A stretch of DNA of 64,000 bases from Paraburkholderia elongata (GCF_013177735.1 NZ_WOEZ01000208.1:1-64000); one strand, 5' to 3'; positions 1-8,780 are shown, numbered from the stretch's first letter. Numbers and translations: made by a program. The notes: generated by a model from the letters alone, not told the origin.

Positions 1-100
1 GAGTCGGTCCCACCCCTTCCCATCCCGAACAGGACCGTGAAACGACTCCACGCCGATGATAGTGCGGATTCCCGTGTGAAAGTAGGTAATCGTCAGGCTC
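1..100 (+). rRNA. rrf: 5S ribosomal RNA, 3' part (5' end outside window)
   Basis: The first 100 bases read as a betaproteobacterial 5S rRNA: the CCCATCCCGAAC loop region, GTGAAACGACTC and the closing GTAGGTAATCGTCAGGCTC are all present. About the first 15-20 bases lie to the left of the window. This is the distal gene of an rRNA operon running rightward into the window. The match is from memory, not from a covariance-model search. Confidence 0.93.
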
Positions 101-112
101 CCCAGCAGCAAC

Positions 113-143
113 AGAAACCCCACCCCGCAAAGGTGGGGTTTCT
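113..143 (+). terminator. rRNA operon terminator
   Basis: A perfect 12-bp stem, AGAAACCCCACC (113-124) with GGTGGGGTTTCT (132-143) and a 7-base loop, lies 12 bases after the 5S end. The T-run is within the 3' arm. It ends the rRNA transcript. Confidence 0.85.
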
Positions 144-459
144 GCGTTTACGGCGCAGAAACGCGCATCTGGAAGCATCGCCGCCGTGAGACTTTGCCCG
201 ACGCGCTCCGGTTCTTCCGGTCTCACTCCTTCCCGATCCGCAGCGCGTTCGCGTAACCCGTCAGTTCTTGCCCATATCCGCGGCATGCATGCACGGGCTC
301 TCTGCCCTTATCCTTCCCAGAACACGCTAGCTCTGGCTTTGTTCGCTTAACTGCAGCGCCAACGGACAACCGCTCCTGCAGGCGAAAACCTGCAACCAAA
401 ACAGCTTTACCACCCCTCTTCATTTCCTTTCTGCACGCGTTTCGTCGCATCGGCTTGCC
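144..459. other. Intergenic stretch, no gene seen
   Basis: The 316 bases between the rRNA terminator and the imuA promoter hold no reading frame with a plausible ribosome binding site or recognisable product. I see no tRNA or repeat in it. Confidence 0.6.
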
Positions 460-495
460 TTAACATTCGCCTCAGAATACTGTATAAATATACAG
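460..495 (+). promoter_or_regulatory. imuA promoter with LexA (SOS) box
   Basis: A -35 element TTAACA (460-465), a 17-base spacer and a -10 element TATAAA (483-488) form a good sigma-70 promoter. A perfect palindromic SOS box, CTGTATAAATATACAG (480-495, CTGT-N8-ACAG), lies over the -10, so LexA would block polymerase directly. It is about 75 bases before the imuA start and should control the whole imuA-imuB-dnaE2 cassette. Confidence 0.9.
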
Positions 496-569
496 TAAAA
501 ACTCGTCGCCCCATGCTTGCTGCCCGATGCCGGGCAGGGCGGAGTATTCCCTATTGAACGAGCGTGTCT

Positions 570-1409
570 ATGGCAGCAGCGATTCATCTGGCGACGACAG
601 CGCTGTCGTCGCAATTGCGGCGTCAGGTGTGGCAGGGCAATGAGCTTGCCGAGGCGGACTCGCGGGTGATTTCCAGCGGCTATGCCGCGCTGGATCAACT
701 GCTACCTGGACAGGGCTGGTCGGCCGGCGGCCTGACGGAGTTATTGATTGAACACGGAGGAGTCGGCGAGCTGCGTTTGCTGGCCCACGCGCTTCGGCAT
801 CTTACGGCACAAGTCGAACGGCACGTCATGCTCGTGGCGCCCCCTTACCAGCCCTGTGCTTCGGCACTGAGGGCTTGGGGTATCGATGTCGAGCGCGTCT
901 TATGGGTGCGCTCGAGTGAAGACCAGGCCCTGTGGGCCGCTGCTCAGGCATTGAAGCAGGATGGCATGGGTGCCGTGCTGGTATGGCTGCCGAATGCGCG
1001 CGCCGATAAGGTTCGGCGTCTGCAGGTGGCGGCTCAGGAGTCGGCCGCGCTGGCATTTTTGATCCGGCCTGTCGAGGCAGCCACGCAATCTTCGCCGGCA
1101 CCGTTGCGAATGATCTGCGAGCCGCTCTTGCCGGTTAATGCGCAGACGATTAACCGTCGTCAATGGTTGCAGGAGATTGGTATCTCGATCGACATCTTCA
1201 AGCGCCGCGGTCCGCCGCTAGCGGAGCCTTTGCGTCTCATTTTGCCGTTACAAAGCGTCGCGTTGCCGGAAAGCGGAGTCGGCAGCAATCAAGGACGAGA
1301 GATTAAACATGTTGTGGATCGCAGTCACATTGCCACTCTTGTCGCTGGAAGCCGTGAAGCCTCTCGAGTCGCTCCCGGATGGTTCGCCCGCGAAGCCGAA
1401 TCTGCGTGA
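570..1409 (+). CDS. imuA: ImuA, SOS mutasome accessory protein
   Basis: Product of 279 aa resembling ImuA/SulA-type RecA-like proteins that assist the error-prone ImuB-DnaE2 polymerase complex after DNA damage. The N-terminal signature (SGYAALDQLLPGQGW, then GGLTELLIEH) matches the RecA-fold entry seen in ImuA. An ATG at 570 is chosen; an in-frame GTG at 564 would add two residues. It is the first gene of the SOS-controlled cassette, and its 3' end overlaps imuB by 101 bases in another frame. That overlap is long, but both frames stay open and look coding. The C-terminal 30 residues are probably poorly conserved. Confidence 0.85.
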   Translation: MAAAIHLATTALSSQLRRQVWQGNELAEADSRVISSGYAALDQLLPGQGWSAGGLTELLIEHGGVGELRLLAHALRHLTAQVERHVMLVAPPYQPCASALRAWGIDVERVLWVRSSEDQALWAAAQALKQDGMGAVLVWLPNARADKVRRLQVAAQESAALAFLIRPVEAATQSSPAPLRMICEPLLPVNAQTINRRQWLQEIGISIDIFKRRGPPLAEPLRLILPLQSVALPESGVGSNQGREIKHVVDRSHIATLVAGSREASRVAPGWFAREAESA

Positions 1410-3120
1410 GCCCGGCGACGAGGCAAGCCAACCTCCCGGCGCCGAAGACGTCGCCGAGGTGCGCTGCTATGCGCTGGCCGATCACGCGCACATCCTGATG
1501 CCGGATTTCGACGCATTGCGTGCTGGGGTGCATGCGGGTCATTCGCGCTCATACGCATTGGCTTTGGCTCCCGGTCTCAAGATGCTTGCCGCAGACACAG
1601 CCCGAGAAACCCAGGCGTTCGAAGCGATGGCGCTCGCTTTGCTGACGTACACACCGAAGGTGTCGCTCGCGCACGCGCACACCTTGTTGCTGGAAGTCGG
1701 CTCCGGTTTGCGTTTGTTTGGCGGCTTGCGCGCGTTGTTGTCACGGGTATCCGCGACGGTGGCTGAATTCGGCTATACGGCGCGCATCGCGTGCGCACCG
1801 ACAGCATGGGGCGCGTGGCTGTTGGCGCAGGCGCATGCTGATCGGCAGGGGCATCGTTGGCATGTGATAAAGGAAACGTCGCTTGCGAGGGTCCTCGACC
1901 GCATATCTGTGTTGTTGCTGCCGGTTGCGCAGGCGCATCGCGATGCGCTTACGCATCTCGGTTGCACGACGCTGGCCGATTTGCGTCAGTTGCCAAGGTC
2001 GGGTGTCGTGCGGCGTTTCGGCAGTGGCATTCTGGATCTGCTGGCACAAGCATATGGCACGCGTCCGGATCCGCGCGAATCGTTTCGTGCGCCGGCATCG
2101 TTTCATGCGCAGTTGGAGTTGCCGTCGCGGGTCGATAACGCCGATGCACTACTGTTCGCCGCGCGTCGGCTGATTGTGCAACTGGCCGGATGGTTGAGCG
2201 CGCATCATGCAGCGCTCAGTGGTTATACGTTGTTGCTCGAACATGAATTGGCATCCCGTCATGCGCCGAAGACGTCGAGTCTGAAAGTCGCATGGGCCAT
2301 ACCGTCGCGCGATGCCGAGCATCTGATCTGGCTGTTGCGTGAGAAGTTGAATCAGACGGTTCTGGTGGCCCCCGTGATCGAGTTGAAGCTGGTTGCGGAT
2401 CAGATCGGCGAGTATGCAGGGCGGTCGGAGACCTTGTTCCCAATGCCCGAATCAGACGGCGATTCGATTGCACGTCTGCTTGAACGCTTGAGCGCGCGTT
2501 TGGGGCCGGAGAACGTGTTGCAGATGTCGGTGCAGGACGATCATCGGCCTGAGCGGGCAATGCGCGTCGAGGCCTACCAGGCGCAAGCGTTTTCGCGCAA
2601 GAAGCGTTCGTCTGCGAAAGCTAAGACAAAAATCAAAGCGGATAAAACCTGGCTGACCGATGAGTTGCAGCACGCGGCATTGGAGAGTGTGCGCGTAGAC
2701 GGCGATGCGGCGACACAGGTAGAACAAGTAGAACAGGTAGAGGCAGAACGCGCAGCACACCCACTGCACCTATCACAACAGTCTGACAAAACGAGCGACG
2801 CTAAAAGTAGCCGTCTATTCGTCACACAACCGGCCGATGCCCAAGCATCACTCGATCTGCCCGACAGTGCATTGCCATCGCAGCCTCGCCCCGTCTGGAT
2901 GCTCGACAAGCCGCTGCGCCTGATGATGCGCGAGCAGCGACCAATCTATCGTCGGCCGCTGAAAATGCTCACGCGTACCGAACGGATTGAAGCAGGGTGG
3001 TGGGACGGCAACCGTGTCGAGCGGGATTACTACGTTGCGGCAGATGATCGTGGCCATATGTTCTGGGTGTACCGGGAACGTCTTAGCGGCGAGTGGTATT
3101 TGCAGGGTTTGTTCGGCTGA
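1309..3120 (+). CDS. imuB: ImuB, Y-family polymerase-like mutasome hub
   Basis: Product of 603 aa in the DinB/UmuC-like Y-family but of the ImuB type, thought to bring DnaE2 to the beta clamp rather than polymerise itself. The start MLWIAVTLPLLSLE is typical, and the C-terminus (GWWDG, YYVAADDRGHMFWVYRERLSGEWYLQGLFG region) is the classic ImuB ending. It is roughly 100 aa longer than usual. The extra length is a low-complexity, Lys/Glu/Gln-rich stretch at about residues 430-530 that includes a 9-bp repeat coding VEQVEQVEAE. The start overlaps imuA by 101 bases, and the stop lies 5 bases before dnaE2. Confidence 0.92.
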   Translation: MLWIAVTLPLLSLEAVKPLESLPDGSPAKPNLREPGDEASQPPGAEDVAEVRCYALADHAHILMPDFDALRAGVHAGHSRSYALALAPGLKMLAADTARETQAFEAMALALLTYTPKVSLAHAHTLLLEVGSGLRLFGGLRALLSRVSATVAEFGYTARIACAPTAWGAWLLAQAHADRQGHRWHVIKETSLARVLDRISVLLLPVAQAHRDALTHLGCTTLADLRQLPRSGVVRRFGSGILDLLAQAYGTRPDPRESFRAPASFHAQLELPSRVDNADALLFAARRLIVQLAGWLSAHHAALSGYTLLLEHELASRHAPKTSSLKVAWAIPSRDAEHLIWLLREKLNQTVLVAPVIELKLVADQIGEYAGRSETLFPMPESDGDSIARLLERLSARLGPENVLQMSVQDDHRPERAMRVEAYQAQAFSRKKRSSAKAKTKIKADKTWLTDELQHAALESVRVDGDAATQVEQVEQVEAERAAHPLHLSQQSDKTSDAKSSRLFVTQPADAQASLDLPDSALPSQPRPVWMLDKPLRLMMREQRPIYRRPLKMLTRTERIEAGWWDGNRVERDYYVAADDRGHMFWVYRERLSGEWYLQGLFG

Positions 3121-3125
3121 GCATC

Positions 3126-6100
3126 ATGGAAAATTCCCGGCCCTCATTCTTGTTCGAGCAGGCGCTTGCGGCCCAACTGCCGCCGTATGCGGAACTGCAT
3201 TGCCTGACTAATTTCTCGTTTCTGCGCGGTGCGTCGCATCCGCATGAACTGGTCGAGCAGGCGATGTCGCGCGGCTATAGCGCGCTCGCGATCACCGATG
3301 AATGCTCGCTAGCGGGTGTCGTGCGCGCGCATACGGCGGTGAGAGAAATCAAACAGGAGCGGGACCGCCAACAGAAGGAGCGCGAAGACAAGGCGAAAGC
3401 CGCCCAAGCAGGAACGTCTCTAGAAGAAGCAACAAAGTCGACGGCCGCAAATCCAGCGGGCTCGCAACAGGAATCCTCACAACAGGAAGCCTGGCAACAA
3501 GAAGCCTCGCAACAAGAAGCCTCGCAACAAGAAGCCTCAGAGCAAGAAACCTCAGAGCAAGAGGCGCTAAAACCAATCCCTCACCTCATCATCGGCAGCG
3601 AATTGAATCTGACGGACGATGCAGGCGAACCGTTTTGCACACTGGTTGCGCTCGCAACCAACCGCAATGGCTACGGCAATCTTTCCGAACTGATCACGCT
3701 CGCCCGCTCGCGTGCCGACAAGGGCAGCTATCGCCTCAGTCCGTCCGATTTCACCGATGCGTTGCCGCATCTCGAACATCTCAAGACCTTACCCGATTGC
3801 GTCCTGATCCTCGTGCCGCAACGCACGGCGACGCTCACACACACGCTGCGCTGCGCGCATTGGCTTGCCTCATTGGCTCCGCAACGCTCATGGATCGCAC
3901 TCGAACTCTGGCAAACCGGCAGCGACGATCTTCAGATTGACGCGTTGCGGATGATTTCAAAAGCGAGCGGTTTGCCTCTGGTGGCGGCAGGTGGCGTCCT
4001 GATGCATGCGCGATCGCGCAAGCCATTGCAGGACACCCTGACCGCGATCGGTCTCGTCACGCCGCTATCGGCATGCGGCCACGCGCTCGAGGCCAATGCC
4101 GAACGGCATATGCGCACGCGTGTGTGGCTCGGCAAACTGTATCCGCGCGACACGCTTGAAGAAACGCTGCGCATCGCCGCCCTATGCCGCTTCTCGCTCG
4201 ACGAACTCAAGTACGAGTATCCGGAAGAACTGGTGCCCGCCGGCGAATCGCCGTCGAGTTATCTGCGCAAGCTGGTTATGTCCGGCGCAGTGGAGCGCTG
4301 GCCGAATGGCATGGATCTGAAGCGAATCGGTCAGATCGAGAAAGAGCTGCTGCTGATCGCCGAGCTGAAATACGAAAAGTACTTCTTGACGGTGCACGAT
4401 ATCGTGAGCTTCGCACGCTCCAGAAACATTCTGTGCCAAGGCCGCGGCTCGGCGGCAAATTCGATCGTGTGCTACTGCCTGCATGTGACGGAGATCGATC
4501 CGGTCCACATGAACATGCTGATCGAACGGTTCATCTCGCGCGCGCGTAACGAACCGCCTGATATCGACGTCGATTTCGAGCATCAGCGCCGGGAAGAGGT
4601 GATTCAATATATCTATGGGAAGTACGGCCGTCATCGCGCGGCGCTCACTGCATCGCTGATCACGTATCACGCACGCAGTGCGGTGAAGGACGTCGGCAAG
4701 GCGTTGGGACTCGAAGCGTCGCTGATTGAGCGGATCAGTAAATCGCAGCAATGGTGGGACGGCACGGATGCGGTCGCCAAATATCTGGCCGAAGCGGGCT
4801 TCGCTGCCAGCTCGCACATCACGCAGGATCTGATTCGCCTCACCAAAGAGTTACGCAACTTTCCGCGTCATCTGTCGCAACACGTCGGCGGCTTTGTGAT
4901 CGCGAAAGACAAGCTGTCGCGACTCGTGCCGATTGAGAACGCGACGATGAAAGACCGTAGCGTAATCGAGTGGGACAAGGACGATATTGATGCGCTCAAG
5001 CTATTGAAAGTCGACGTGCTGGCGCTCGGCATGTTGTCGGCTATCCGGCGCGCGCTGGAGTTCGTCGCATTGCGGCGCGGCTTTCCGACATTCAGGGTGC
5101 AGGATATTCCGCGCGAGGATCGAGCTGTCTACGAAATGTGCGGCCATGCCGACACGATCGGTGTATTCCAGATCGAATCGCGTGCGCAGCAAAGCATGTT
5201 GCCGCGGCTGAAACCGAACAAGTACTACGATCTCGTGATCGAAGTCGCGATCGTGCGGCCCGGGCCGATTCAGGGCGGCATGGTGCATCCGTATCTGCGC
5301 CGCAAGCAAGGTCTGGAGACGGTGGACTACGCGAAGGATGAGTTGCGGCCTGTGCTGGAGCGCACGCTCGGTGTGCCGATTTTCCAGGAGCAGGTGATGC
5401 ACCTTGCGATGGTTGCGGCGAAATACACCGGTGAGCAGGCCGATCAATTGAGGCGCGCGATGGCCGCGTGGCGGCGTAGCGGCAATCTGGCGAAGTATCA
5501 GCAGGATCTGACCGACCGCATGTCCGCGCGCGGCTACGAAAAGGAGTTTATCGAGCGCATCTGCAAACAGATCGAAGGCTTCGGCGAATATGGCTTTCCT
5601 GAAAGCCATGCGGCAAGCTTTGCATTGCTCGTTTATCTCAGCGCATGGTTGAAACGGTATGAGCCGGCCGCTTTTCTGGCGGGGTTGCTGAACAGTCAGC
5701 CGTTGGGGTTTTATTCGCCGTCGCAACTCGTGCAGGATGCCCGGCGTCACGGCGTCCAGGTATTGCCTCCCGACGTGACCTTGAGCGATTGGGAGTCGAC
5801 CTTCGAAAGACGCGGTCATGAAGGGCAGCGGATTTCATCGAGCGAGACCTGTTTGCATCGTCAGCAGGGCGTATTATCCGCGCAGCAATTACGCGATCTG
5901 TCGTTGCGGCACCTCACGGTGGCCCGGACGATCCGGCGCGCGGCAAGACGGCTGACCGCACGCGTATTCCAATCGTCGAAAACCTATGGTGCACGTGGTC
6001 CGGCAGTACGCATCGGCATGCATCTGATCAAAGGTCTTTCACAGGTGGCTGCCGAACGCATCATGGCGGCTCGTAGCGACGCGCAGTTTGCCGACGTCGA

Positions 6101-6785
6101 CGATCTGACGCGTCGCGCAGCATTGACGCGGCGCGATCTTGAAGCGCTCGCCGCTGCGAACGCGCTGGTCAGCATCGCGGGTCATCGGCGTGAAGCGTGG
6201 TGGGCGGTGACCGCGCAGCACGCGGTGCCCAAGCTGCTGCGCGATGCACCGATCGCCGAAGCGCCGTTGGCATTGCCGCAGGCAGCCGAAAGTCGCGAGA
6301 TCGTCGACGATTACGCGAGCATCGGCCTCACGCTCAATCGTCATCCGCTCGCGCTATTGCGCGAGCGTCTTGCCCGGCAGCGTTTTCGCACAGCGGCCGA
6401 ACTCGCCGCGTGTCAGCACGGCACGCTGGCGCGCGCCTGCGGCATCGTCACCGTGCGGCAGCGGCCGGGCACGGCAAACGGCACCGTGTTCGTTTCCATC
6501 GAAGATGAAACCGGTTCGATCAACGTGATCGTCTGGCCATCGTTGGTGGAAAAGCAGCGCAAGGTGCTGCTGGGTTCATCGTTGCTGGCGGTGTATGGCG
6601 TCTTGCAGCGTGATGACGGCGTTTCTACCGGCGGTGACAGCGCCGGCAACGGGGTGAACGCAAATAAAGCGGGCAAGGCGAAACAGAAACAGAAGGGCGA
6701 GGTGATCCATCTCGTCGCGCATCGACTCGAAGATCACAGCGAATGGCTCGGCGAACTGGCCACGGCGAGCCGCGATTTTCATTGA
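3126..6785 (+). CDS. dnaE2: DnaE2 (ImuC) error-prone DNA polymerase III alpha
   Basis: Product of 1219 aa, a C-family polymerase that carries out SOS mutagenic lesion bypass. An N-terminal PHP domain starts at about residue 16 (AELHCLTNFSFLRGASHP). The catalytic aspartates lie in PDIDVDF near residue 478. Helix-hairpin-helix motifs follow, and a C-terminal OB fold starts near residue 1105. ATG 3126 is chosen over an upstream GTG at 3093 because the homologous sequence begins there. It is about 150 aa longer than usual because of three inserts: a Gln/Glu-rich tandem repeat inside the PHP domain (residues about 90-150), an Arg-rich stretch (about 895-955), and a Lys-rich tail segment. Last gene of the imu cassette. 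Confidence 0.93.
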   Translation: MENSRPSFLFEQALAAQLPPYAELHCLTNFSFLRGASHPHELVEQAMSRGYSALAITDECSLAGVVRAHTAVREIKQERDRQQKEREDKAKAAQAGTSLEEATKSTAANPAGSQQESSQQEAWQQEASQQEASQQEASEQETSEQEALKPIPHLIIGSELNLTDDAGEPFCTLVALATNRNGYGNLSELITLARSRADKGSYRLSPSDFTDALPHLEHLKTLPDCVLILVPQRTATLTHTLRCAHWLASLAPQRSWIALELWQTGSDDLQIDALRMISKASGLPLVAAGGVLMHARSRKPLQDTLTAIGLVTPLSACGHALEANAERHMRTRVWLGKLYPRDTLEETLRIAALCRFSLDELKYEYPEELVPAGESPSSYLRKLVMSGAVERWPNGMDLKRIGQIEKELLLIAELKYEKYFLTVHDIVSFARSRNILCQGRGSAANSIVCYCLHVTEIDPVHMNMLIERFISRARNEPPDIDVDFEHQRREEVIQYIYGKYGRHRAALTASLITYHARSAVKDVGKALGLEASLIERISKSQQWWDGTDAVAKYLAEAGFAASSHITQDLIRLTKELRNFPRHLSQHVGGFVIAKDKLSRLVPIENATMKDRSVIEWDKDDIDALKLLKVDVLALGMLSAIRRALEFVALRRGFPTFRVQDIPREDRAVYEMCGHADTIGVFQIESRAQQSMLPRLKPNKYYDLVIEVAIVRPGPIQGGMVHPYLRRKQGLETVDYAKDELRPVLERTLGVPIFQEQVMHLAMVAAKYTGEQADQLRRAMAAWRRSGNLAKYQQDLTDRMSARGYEKEFIERICKQIEGFGEYGFPESHAASFALLVYLSAWLKRYEPAAFLAGLLNSQPLGFYSPSQLVQDARRHGVQVLPPDVTLSDWESTFERRGHEGQRISSSETCLHRQQGVLSAQQLRDLSLRHLTVARTIRRAARRLTARVFQSSKTYGARGPAVRIGMHLIKGLSQVAAERIMAARSDAQFADVDDLTRRAALTRRDLEALAAANALVSIAGHRREAWWAVTAQHAVPKLLRDAPIAEAPLALPQAAESREIVDDYASIGLTLNRHPLALLRERLARQRFRTAAELAACQHGTLARACGIVTVRQRPGTANGTVFVSIEDETGSINVIVWPSLVEKQRKVLLGSSLLAVYGVLQRDDGVSTGGDSAGNGVNANKAGKAKQKQKGEVIHLVAHRLEDHSEWLGELATASRDFH
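3462..3566 (+). repeat. 15-bp in-frame tandem repeat inside dnaE2
   Basis: Seven consecutive imperfect 15-bp units (type TCGCAACAAGAAGCC) encode the pentapeptide S/W-Q/E-Q-E-A/S/T seven times. The fourth and fifth units are identical, which suggests recent slippage. Gains or losses of units would keep the reading frame. The array sits in the PHP domain of DnaE2. Confidence 0.92.
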
Positions 6786-6891
6786 TGCCGACCTGCCGTG
6801 GCCAAGCTTGCAGGCCCGACCCCAGGCTGGCGTGTCGCCGGGCCGTGGAAACGCGGGCAGCACCTGCCGTGGTTAAGCTCGTTGCCGGACA

Positions 6892-7812
6892 CTACGCCGC
6901 TGTCTCGCCCCGCCATGGAAATTCGGCAAGCACTTGCCGGATCGCAACGTCGAACGGCGTGCGGCGACCGATGCCGAGCGCCTCGAGCCGGTCCGACGCC
7001 AGATGACAATTATGCGGACGCGGCGTCGCGTCGGTGGGCGTGTGTTGCGGCGTTACTTGCGCCTCGAGTTGCAGCGCAACGGCCAGCCGCACGGCGATTT
7101 CATACTTGTTCATCGGCTCGTCGCCCGACCATTGCACGATGCCGCGGATCGTATCGCCACGTGCGTGCCGTTCGAGCATCTGCCGGATCACGAACGCGAC
7201 GTCCGGCGTAAAGGTCGGGTAGCGAATTGCCCAGGCATCCATGACGGCGGCCTTGCCCTCGCGTGATGCCGACGCGGCAATCGCCGGCACGAGACTCGTC
7301 ACCGCCGATTCTGCCCAATCGACGATCGGCCCATACAGCAGCGGCAAACGCAGCACGCAGCCGAGATCGGTGGATTCTGTTAGCGCTCGCTCGCCTTCGA
7401 GTTTGCTGCGCCCATAGGCATTGAGCGGTGCGGGCGCGGAATCGTGCTGATAGGGTGGGTGGGCGCCGTCGAACACGTAATCGGTTGAGATCGAGAGCGT
7501 CCATGCGCCGCGCCGCTTTGCCGCCGCGGCCAAGGTGCGCACCGCATCGACGTTCAACGCCCGGGCAAGCGCCGGATCGTGCTCGCAGACATCCGGCCGG
7601 CGTTCCGCAGCGGCAATCACGAGCGCGTCCGGCGCTTCGCGCTCGACAAACTGCTCGACCGCCCGTGCATCGCGAATATCCAGCGCAACGGTGTTCGGAC
7701 CCGGCCGGCTGAACGCCGTGGCGACAACTTGCCAACCGGCTTGTTGTGCCAGTTCGTCGACGAGAGCCCGGCCGAGCAGCCCGGAAGCACCAGTGACGGC
7801 AACTTTGAACAT
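6892..7812 (-). CDS. RmlD-like NAD(P)-dependent sugar reductase/epimerase
   Basis: Product of 306 aa in the extended SDR superfamily, most like dTDP-4-dehydrorhamnose reductase (RmlD) and its relatives. Visible features are the Rossmann motif TGASGLLG at the N-terminus, the substrate-side motif STDYVFDG, and the catalytic Tyr/Lys in YGRSK near residue 146. No nucleotide-sugar pathway genes lie nearby, so the substrate cannot be assigned; the methionine-adenosyltransferase-beta-like branch is also possible. It is 13 bases downstream of the copper chaperone gene on the same strand and may share its transcript. Confidence 0.85.
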   Translation of the reverse strand: MFKVAVTGASGLLGRALVDELAQQAGWQVVATAFSRPGPNTVALDIRDARAVEQFVEREAPDALVIAAAERRPDVCEHDPALARALNVDAVRTLAAAAKRRGAWTLSISTDYVFDGAHPPYQHDSAPAPLNAYGRSKLEGERALTESTDLGCVLRLPLLYGPIVDWAESAVTSLVPAIAASASREGKAAVMDAWAIRYPTFTPDVAFVIRQMLERHARGDTIRGIVQWSGDEPMNKYEIAVRLAVALQLEAQVTPQHTPTDATPRPHNCHLASDRLEALGIGRRTPFDVAIRQVLAEFPWRGETAA

Positions 7813-7825
7813 GACGGTCGCTCGT

Positions 7826-8053
7826 TTAGCGGGTCGAGCCGCTGGTCACGCTGGTCACGCTGGTAACCGTGTAACCGGCCTCGTCGATTGCGGCTTTTAG
7901 CGTGTCAGTCGGCTGCGCCGATTCGACCGCCACGCGACCGGACGCCAGATCGATCTGGACCTGAGCGGCTTCATCGTGTTCATGGATCGCATTCGTAACC
8001 GCCGCCACGCAATGCTGGCAGCTCATACCTTCTACCTGGAATTCGATTGTCAT
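7826..8053 (-). CDS. copZ: Copper chaperone, heavy-metal-associated (HMA) domain
   Basis: Product of 75 aa with a single ferredoxin-like HMA fold. The metal-binding motif GMSCQHC is at residues 9-15. CopZ-type proteins bind Cu(I) in the cytoplasm and pass it to a P-type ATPase, but no such ATPase is in this window. The C-terminus VTSVTSVTSGSTR comes from a short 9-bp DNA repeat. It is divergent from the CueR regulator gene, which supports a copper role. Confidence 0.88.
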   Translation of the reverse strand: MTIEFQVEGMSCQHCVAAVTNAIHEHDEAAQVQIDLASGRVAVESAQPTDTLKAAIDEAGYTVTSVTSVTSGSTR

Positions 8054-8120
8054 CGGAATTGCCTCGGAAAAATGAATGTTGCGATGATTGAATTATGCCT
8101 GCCGATGCGCAGTCGAGTAG

Positions 8121-8151
8121 CTGACCTTCCCACTATGGGAAGGTGTACGAT
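8121..8151 (+). promoter_or_regulatory. cueR promoter with 19-bp spacer and CueR operator
   Basis: The perfect dyad ACCTTCCC-N5-GGGAAGGT (8124-8144) matches the CueR operator known from copA promoters. It sits between a -35-like CTGACC (8121-8126) and a -10-like TACGAT (8146-8151). The spacer is exactly 19 bases, the lengthened spacing that MerR-family activators need. Read this way the promoter points at cueR, not at copZ. Confidence 0.82.
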
Positions 8152-8176
8152 CGACGCACACACTGGGGAAACAGTC

Positions 8177-8599
8177 ATGAATATCGGTGAAGCGGCCCGC
8201 GCGTCGGGCGTCACGGCGAAGATGATTCGCTACTACGAAAGCGTGGACTTGCTGGCGGCGAAGGCACGCACGAGCGCTGGTTACCGAGTATACGGGCCGC
8301 AAGAGGTTCATTCGCTGCGTTTCATCCGGCAGGCGCGCCGTCTCGGTTTTCTGGTCGAGGACATCCGCCGGTTGCTGGCGCTGTGGCATGACCGGTCGCG
8401 CGCCAGCGCCGAGGTGAAGACGATTGCGCTGGAGCACGTCGCGGAGCTCGATCGCCGCATTGCCGAGCTGACCGACATGCGCGACACATTGGCGCATCTG
8501 GCGGACCATTGCCACGGCGACGAGCGCCCGGATTGCCCGATTATCGAGCGGCTAGCCGACACCGATCTGGTGTCGGGGAAGGGATGTCATCCGATTTGA
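8177..8599 (+). CDS. cueR: CueR, MerR-family Cu(I)-responsive activator
   Basis: Product of 140 aa. The N-terminal MerR helix-turn-helix (MNIGEAARASGVTAKMIRYYE) is followed by a dimerisation helix and a C-terminal metal loop CHGDERPDC. That loop has the Cys-x7-Cys spacing of the E. coli CueR Cu(I) ligands (C112/C120). ATG 8177 is chosen because it begins the conserved HTH and follows GGGGA at a good distance; the frame is open further upstream but unrelated. The operator just upstream suggests autoregulation. copZ is divergent. Confidence 0.93.
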   Translation: MNIGEAARASGVTAKMIRYYESVDLLAAKARTSAGYRVYGPQEVHSLRFIRQARRLGFLVEDIRRLLALWHDRSRASAEVKTIALEHVAELDRRIAELTDMRDTLAHLADHCHGDERPDCPIIERLADTDLVSGKGCHPI

Positions 8600-8649
8600 A
8601 GGCGTCGGGTGCAACCTGTCGTAGGATTTGTCGCAACCGAACGTCAAAA

Positions 8650-8666
8650 AGCACCATAATGATGCA
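8650..8666. promoter_or_regulatory. NtrC-like site 1
   Basis: The 17-mer AGCACCATAATGATGCA fits the NtrC dyad TGCACC-N5-GGTGCA at 10 of 12 half-site positions. It is about 150 bases upstream of the predicted sigma-54 start. Inference from the consensus only. Confidence 0.45.
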
Positions 8667-8735
8667 AAATAATTTGGGGTAATATCGATCGTCCCGAAAA
8701 AGTCATCTTGAATTTAGATAAATCAATGACTTAAG

Positions 8736-8752
8736 TGCACCACGGGCGTGCA
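8736..8752. promoter_or_regulatory. NtrC-like site 2
   Basis: The 17-mer TGCACCACGGGCGTGCA matches TGCACC-N5-GGTGCA at 11 of 12 half-site positions. Its centre is 86 bases from site 1, about eight helical turns. It is about 63 bases upstream of the predicted sigma-54 start. Confidence 0.55.
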
Positions 8753-8780
8753 CCATTCCAAAACGGAATGCACGTCATGC

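Noticed and set aside
3466-3566. CRISPR-like array (regular repeats)
   Set aside because: The 15-bp units are contiguous and coding, with no spacers. No CRISPR array was seen anywhere in the window.
7845-7872. Short tandem repeat CTGGTCACG at the copZ 3' end as a regulatory element
   Set aside because: Two and a half 9-bp copies inside the coding region, simply giving the VTSVTSVTS tail; no reason to infer regulation.
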